Below, in pieces: positions 8,242-10,144 of a stretch of 10,144 bases of DNA. The stretch's first letter is position 1. Every line of letters starts with the position of its first letter. Origin of the DNA: Dunaliella salina (taxonomy: Eukaryota; Chlorophyta; Chlorophyceae; Chlamydomonadales; Dunaliellaceae); NCBI GenBank assembly GCA_002284615.2, contig MU069580.1, positions 101,648 through 111,791 on the forward strand, written 5' to 3'. Both the position numbers and the translations under genes were made by a program. Under the pieces are notes generated by a model. It did not search any database, was not told the DNA's origin, and saw nothing but the letters and a program-made list of their open reading frames with translations.

Positions 8242-8385
8242 ACCTCAAAATTGCAGAGCCATGCCTTTCTGCCTACTTGTACTCAGATCCCACTTGTAAT
8301 CAGATCTAATTTCACCTCAAAATTGCAGAGCCATGCCTCACTGCCTACTGCCAGGTGTAAATTCACCTCCAACTTGCAGAGCAAG
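8242..8385. repeat. Imperfect tandem repeat, 3 copies
   Basis: The 25-mer starting ACCTCAAAATTGCAGAGCCA occurs perfectly at 8242-8266 and 8314-8338, 72 bp apart. A third, shorter copy (ACCTCCAACTTGCAGAGC) lies near 8365. The flanking GCCAGGTGTAA(A/C)TTC block is also repeated (8224 and 8350). This is a low-copy minisatellite. Confidence 0.8.
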
Positions 8386-8394
8386 TGGCCTTCA

Positions 8395-8690
8395 CGTACA
8401 TGGAATAGAAGTGTGGAACTGCATTACTCTCATCATGCACCCCCCCAAAAACTACATACGTACATGCAACAGAAGTGTGGAACTGCATGACTCATCATGC
8501 ACCCGCATGTGTGCACCCGCATGTGTGCATTACTCATCATGCACACGTACATGCAACAGAAGTGTGGAACTGCATTACTCATCATGCACCCGCATGTGTG
8601 CACCCGCATGTGTGCACCCGCATGTGTGCATTACTCATCATGCACACGTACATGCAACAGAAGTGTGGAACTGCATGACTCATCATGCAC
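8395..8690. repeat. Nested minisatellite (four long units with internal 14-mers)
   Basis: Long units beginning CGTACATG start at 8395, 8459, 8546 and 8647, each containing AGAAGTGTGGAACTGCAT. The second unit includes two copies of the 14-mer CCCGCATGTGTGCA (8502-8529) and the third includes three (8589-8630). This accounts exactly for their 87- versus 101-bp lengths. The frames open through the array translate into Cys/His-rich repeats but are repeat by-products. Confidence 0.92.
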
Positions 8691-9736
8691 CCCCCCTCAA
8701 AAATGTTTTGCAACTGCGCATCAACCATTGCAGCTTTTCAAAAAATACTTTACGCAAGTGCGCAGCAACCATGCAGAAGTTTGGCTTCTCTTTGCCCCAA
8801 AACACACAGTTGGGCTCTGATTACAAGCTGTTGCAAGGCCATGAATTCAAAGGGACAGGGCCTGTCAAAGCACGGCTTGGATCCACTTCAGCTCTTCCAG
8901 CAATCCAGTCCAGGTCGCTCTTCAATAGTCAAGTCTGCTCCATGCCTTCTCAATTTGCCCCAAACCCTCCTGTTTTAATCCGATTTTTTCATCACTACTG
9001 CCGCCCTCTCCACTCTTCCCACTCTACTGCCACTCTTTCCTCTGTTACCATTGAAAGGCGCTTTCATCTTGCTGTTCTCTTTGTTGCTGCTGCTGCTGCT
9101 GCTGCTCCCACTTTTGCCTGTGTGGCTGGGCAAGCCATTCATGCTCGTGCCTTGACCTGCCCTGTTAGGTGTTGGTACGTCTGCTTCGTGTGTGAAGGGG
9201 CTTCCTCCTGACCTCTCATACCCCTCTGCAAATTGTATTGCTCATGCAGTCGCTGAGTAGGTCGGAGAAGTTGTTTTTGCGCATTAGAACACTACCTGTG
9301 CATTTCATTGGCCCTGATGAATCCAAAAGGCCATGCCAAGGACTCTGGATCAGTTTTACTCAGATGTAAACCTTCAAGAGGCTGAATTGGATAGGTGCCC
9401 TGGCTTGATCCCCAGTGCATTCCAGGAGTTTGTTTTTCCCTCCCTTTGTGGCTTGCCTGGGAACCATTGTGGCCCGCGATGTATCTTGTCTTTGTGCAGT
9501 GCATGCCAGCACATACTATGCTGGAGCTTGTCCTCTCTGTGCATAGCAGCTCTCCAGGAATTTGGAACTTATCTTTTTCACTGCGCCCCCAGCCCAGGTG
9601 AGCCTGGGAGGCTTTGTTGGAACCTTCCGGCGGGGACCAATGGGAGTTTTTTTTCCATAATGCATGCGGCCGAACAGCAAGCGCAAATCTCTCTTCGCCT
9701 CCGCTTGCTCTCCCAGGAATCAACACACCACATTAT
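8691..9736. other. Unassigned, probable intron
   Basis: No exon of CCT or any other family is recognised. Open frames here (one reaching about 146 residues from 9333) lack motifs and run into the downstream tandem array, so I do not call them genes. A short duplication, CGCATCAACCATTGCAG near 8716 and CGCAGCAACCATGCAG near 8761, is the only other visible structure apart from the TGC tract. Confidence 0.4.
9085..9106. repeat. (TGC)7 trinucleotide tract
   Basis: Seven perfect TGC triplets plus one T. It is another example of the CAG/CTG-class tracts found at 211-246, 2834-2857 and 4576-4599. Confidence 0.93.
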
Positions 9737-10144
9737 GATTCCAGGAGCAGCATTACTTGAGCACAGTTGGTGACAGCGTTTACCCTTTGCTCTTCCATGT
9801 GGCCATTTTGTGCGTTATGATTCCAGGAGCAGTGCATCCATGCCGGAGTCAACATAAGGCACTCTTATGTGCATTATGGTTTCTTTCTGCACTCTTATGT
9901 ACATTTTGATTCCACTCTTGCACTGTTATGTACATTATGCTTTCAGGAGCAGCGCATCCGTGCCCCTTAACCCTTTGCTCTCATTGGCAGCCTGATCAAT
10001 ATGTTACGATTGAACATAATGATTCCAGGAGCAGCGCATCCATACCCCTTTGCTCTCATTGGCAACCTGATGAATATCTTATGATTGAACATAATGATTC
10101 CAGGAGCAGCGCATCCGTGCCCCTTAACCCTTTGCTCTCATTTG
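9737..10144. repeat. Tandem array of about 80-bp units, continues past the edge
   Basis: GATTCCAGGAGCAG or a close variant starts units at 9737, 9819, 9939, 10021 and 10096, giving lengths of 82, 120, 82 and 75 bp and a partial last unit. The last three share GCGCATCC, CCCTTTGCTCTCATT and GAACATAAT blocks. The 120-bp unit is swollen by about three copies of a roughly 30-bp CACTCTTATGTACATT motif. The similarity of the rightmost units suggests the array is freshest towards the right edge. Confidence 0.9.

Noticed and set aside
8395..8690. Regularly spaced repeats that might suggest a CRISPR array
   Set aside because: The units are directly tandem or nested without unique spacers of constant length, and the genome is eukaryotic.
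8333..9211. A 292-residue plus-strand open frame, the longest in the window
   Set aside because: Its first third is the Cys/His-rich translation of a nested minisatellite and the rest shows no domain; it lies in a probable CCT intron.
9333..9773. A 146-residue plus-strand frame and its minus-strand counterpart
   Set aside because: No recognisable motif, overlapping long frames on both strands, and it runs into a tandem array.

Overview
This is eukaryotic nuclear DNA made mostly of intron or intergenic sequence, dense in repeats and transposable elements. Only two protein-coding exons can be recognised with confidence. Both are on the + strand (6126-6243 and 8047-8146) and they join in frame across a 1,803-bp intron. 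Together they encode the C-terminal end of the catalytic domain of CTP:phosphocholine cytidylyltransferase (CCT), the Kennedy-pathway enzyme of phosphatidylcholine synthesis, with the signature RTEGISTSDI split by the intron. Long introns, moderate GC, (AC)n and CAG/CTG tracts and many minisatellites suggest a chlorophyte alga of the Dunaliella type. This is an inference: a CCT gene argues against Chlamydomonas reinhardtii, which lacks phosphatidylcholine, but the species is not proven.

Layout. 1-77: (AC)n microsatellite. 588-963: a 376-bp hAT-like MITE with 17-bp terminal inverted repeats (TIRs) starting CAGGG and a 7-of-8-bp target duplication. 964-2203: unassigned sequence with a G-quadruplex motif and several perfect hairpins. 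2204-2294: three copies of a 32-bp repeat. 2328-3041 and 4392-5117: two copies, in opposite orientation, of one roughly 0.72-kb TIR element, here called element A. Each carries a two-exon reading frame with a 142-bp intron and a CAG tract. Between them lie an AT-rich foldback (3047-3168) and a 15-bp minisatellite (3729-3915). 5118-6125: unassigned, ending in the polypyrimidine tract and acceptor of the first CCT exon. 6244-8046: CCT intron with three minisatellites and a duplicated 3' splice-site region containing a perfect hairpin. 8147 to the end: apparently the next CCT intron, with a nested minisatellite (8395-8690), a TGC tract and an array of about 80-bp units running off the right edge.

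No CCT exon for the N-terminal catalytic half (HxGH region) was found upstream of 6126, and no membrane-binding region was found downstream of 8146. The gene therefore extends beyond the window, or its missing exons are too short or diverged to see by eye. No tRNA, rRNA, CRISPR array or bacterial-type operon was seen.

The points most worth following are the paired element A copies, whose end sequences match within a copy but differ between copies; the conserved intron-containing frame inside them; and the duplicated CCT acceptor, where the upstream copy would introduce an immediate stop and is overlapped by a hairpin.
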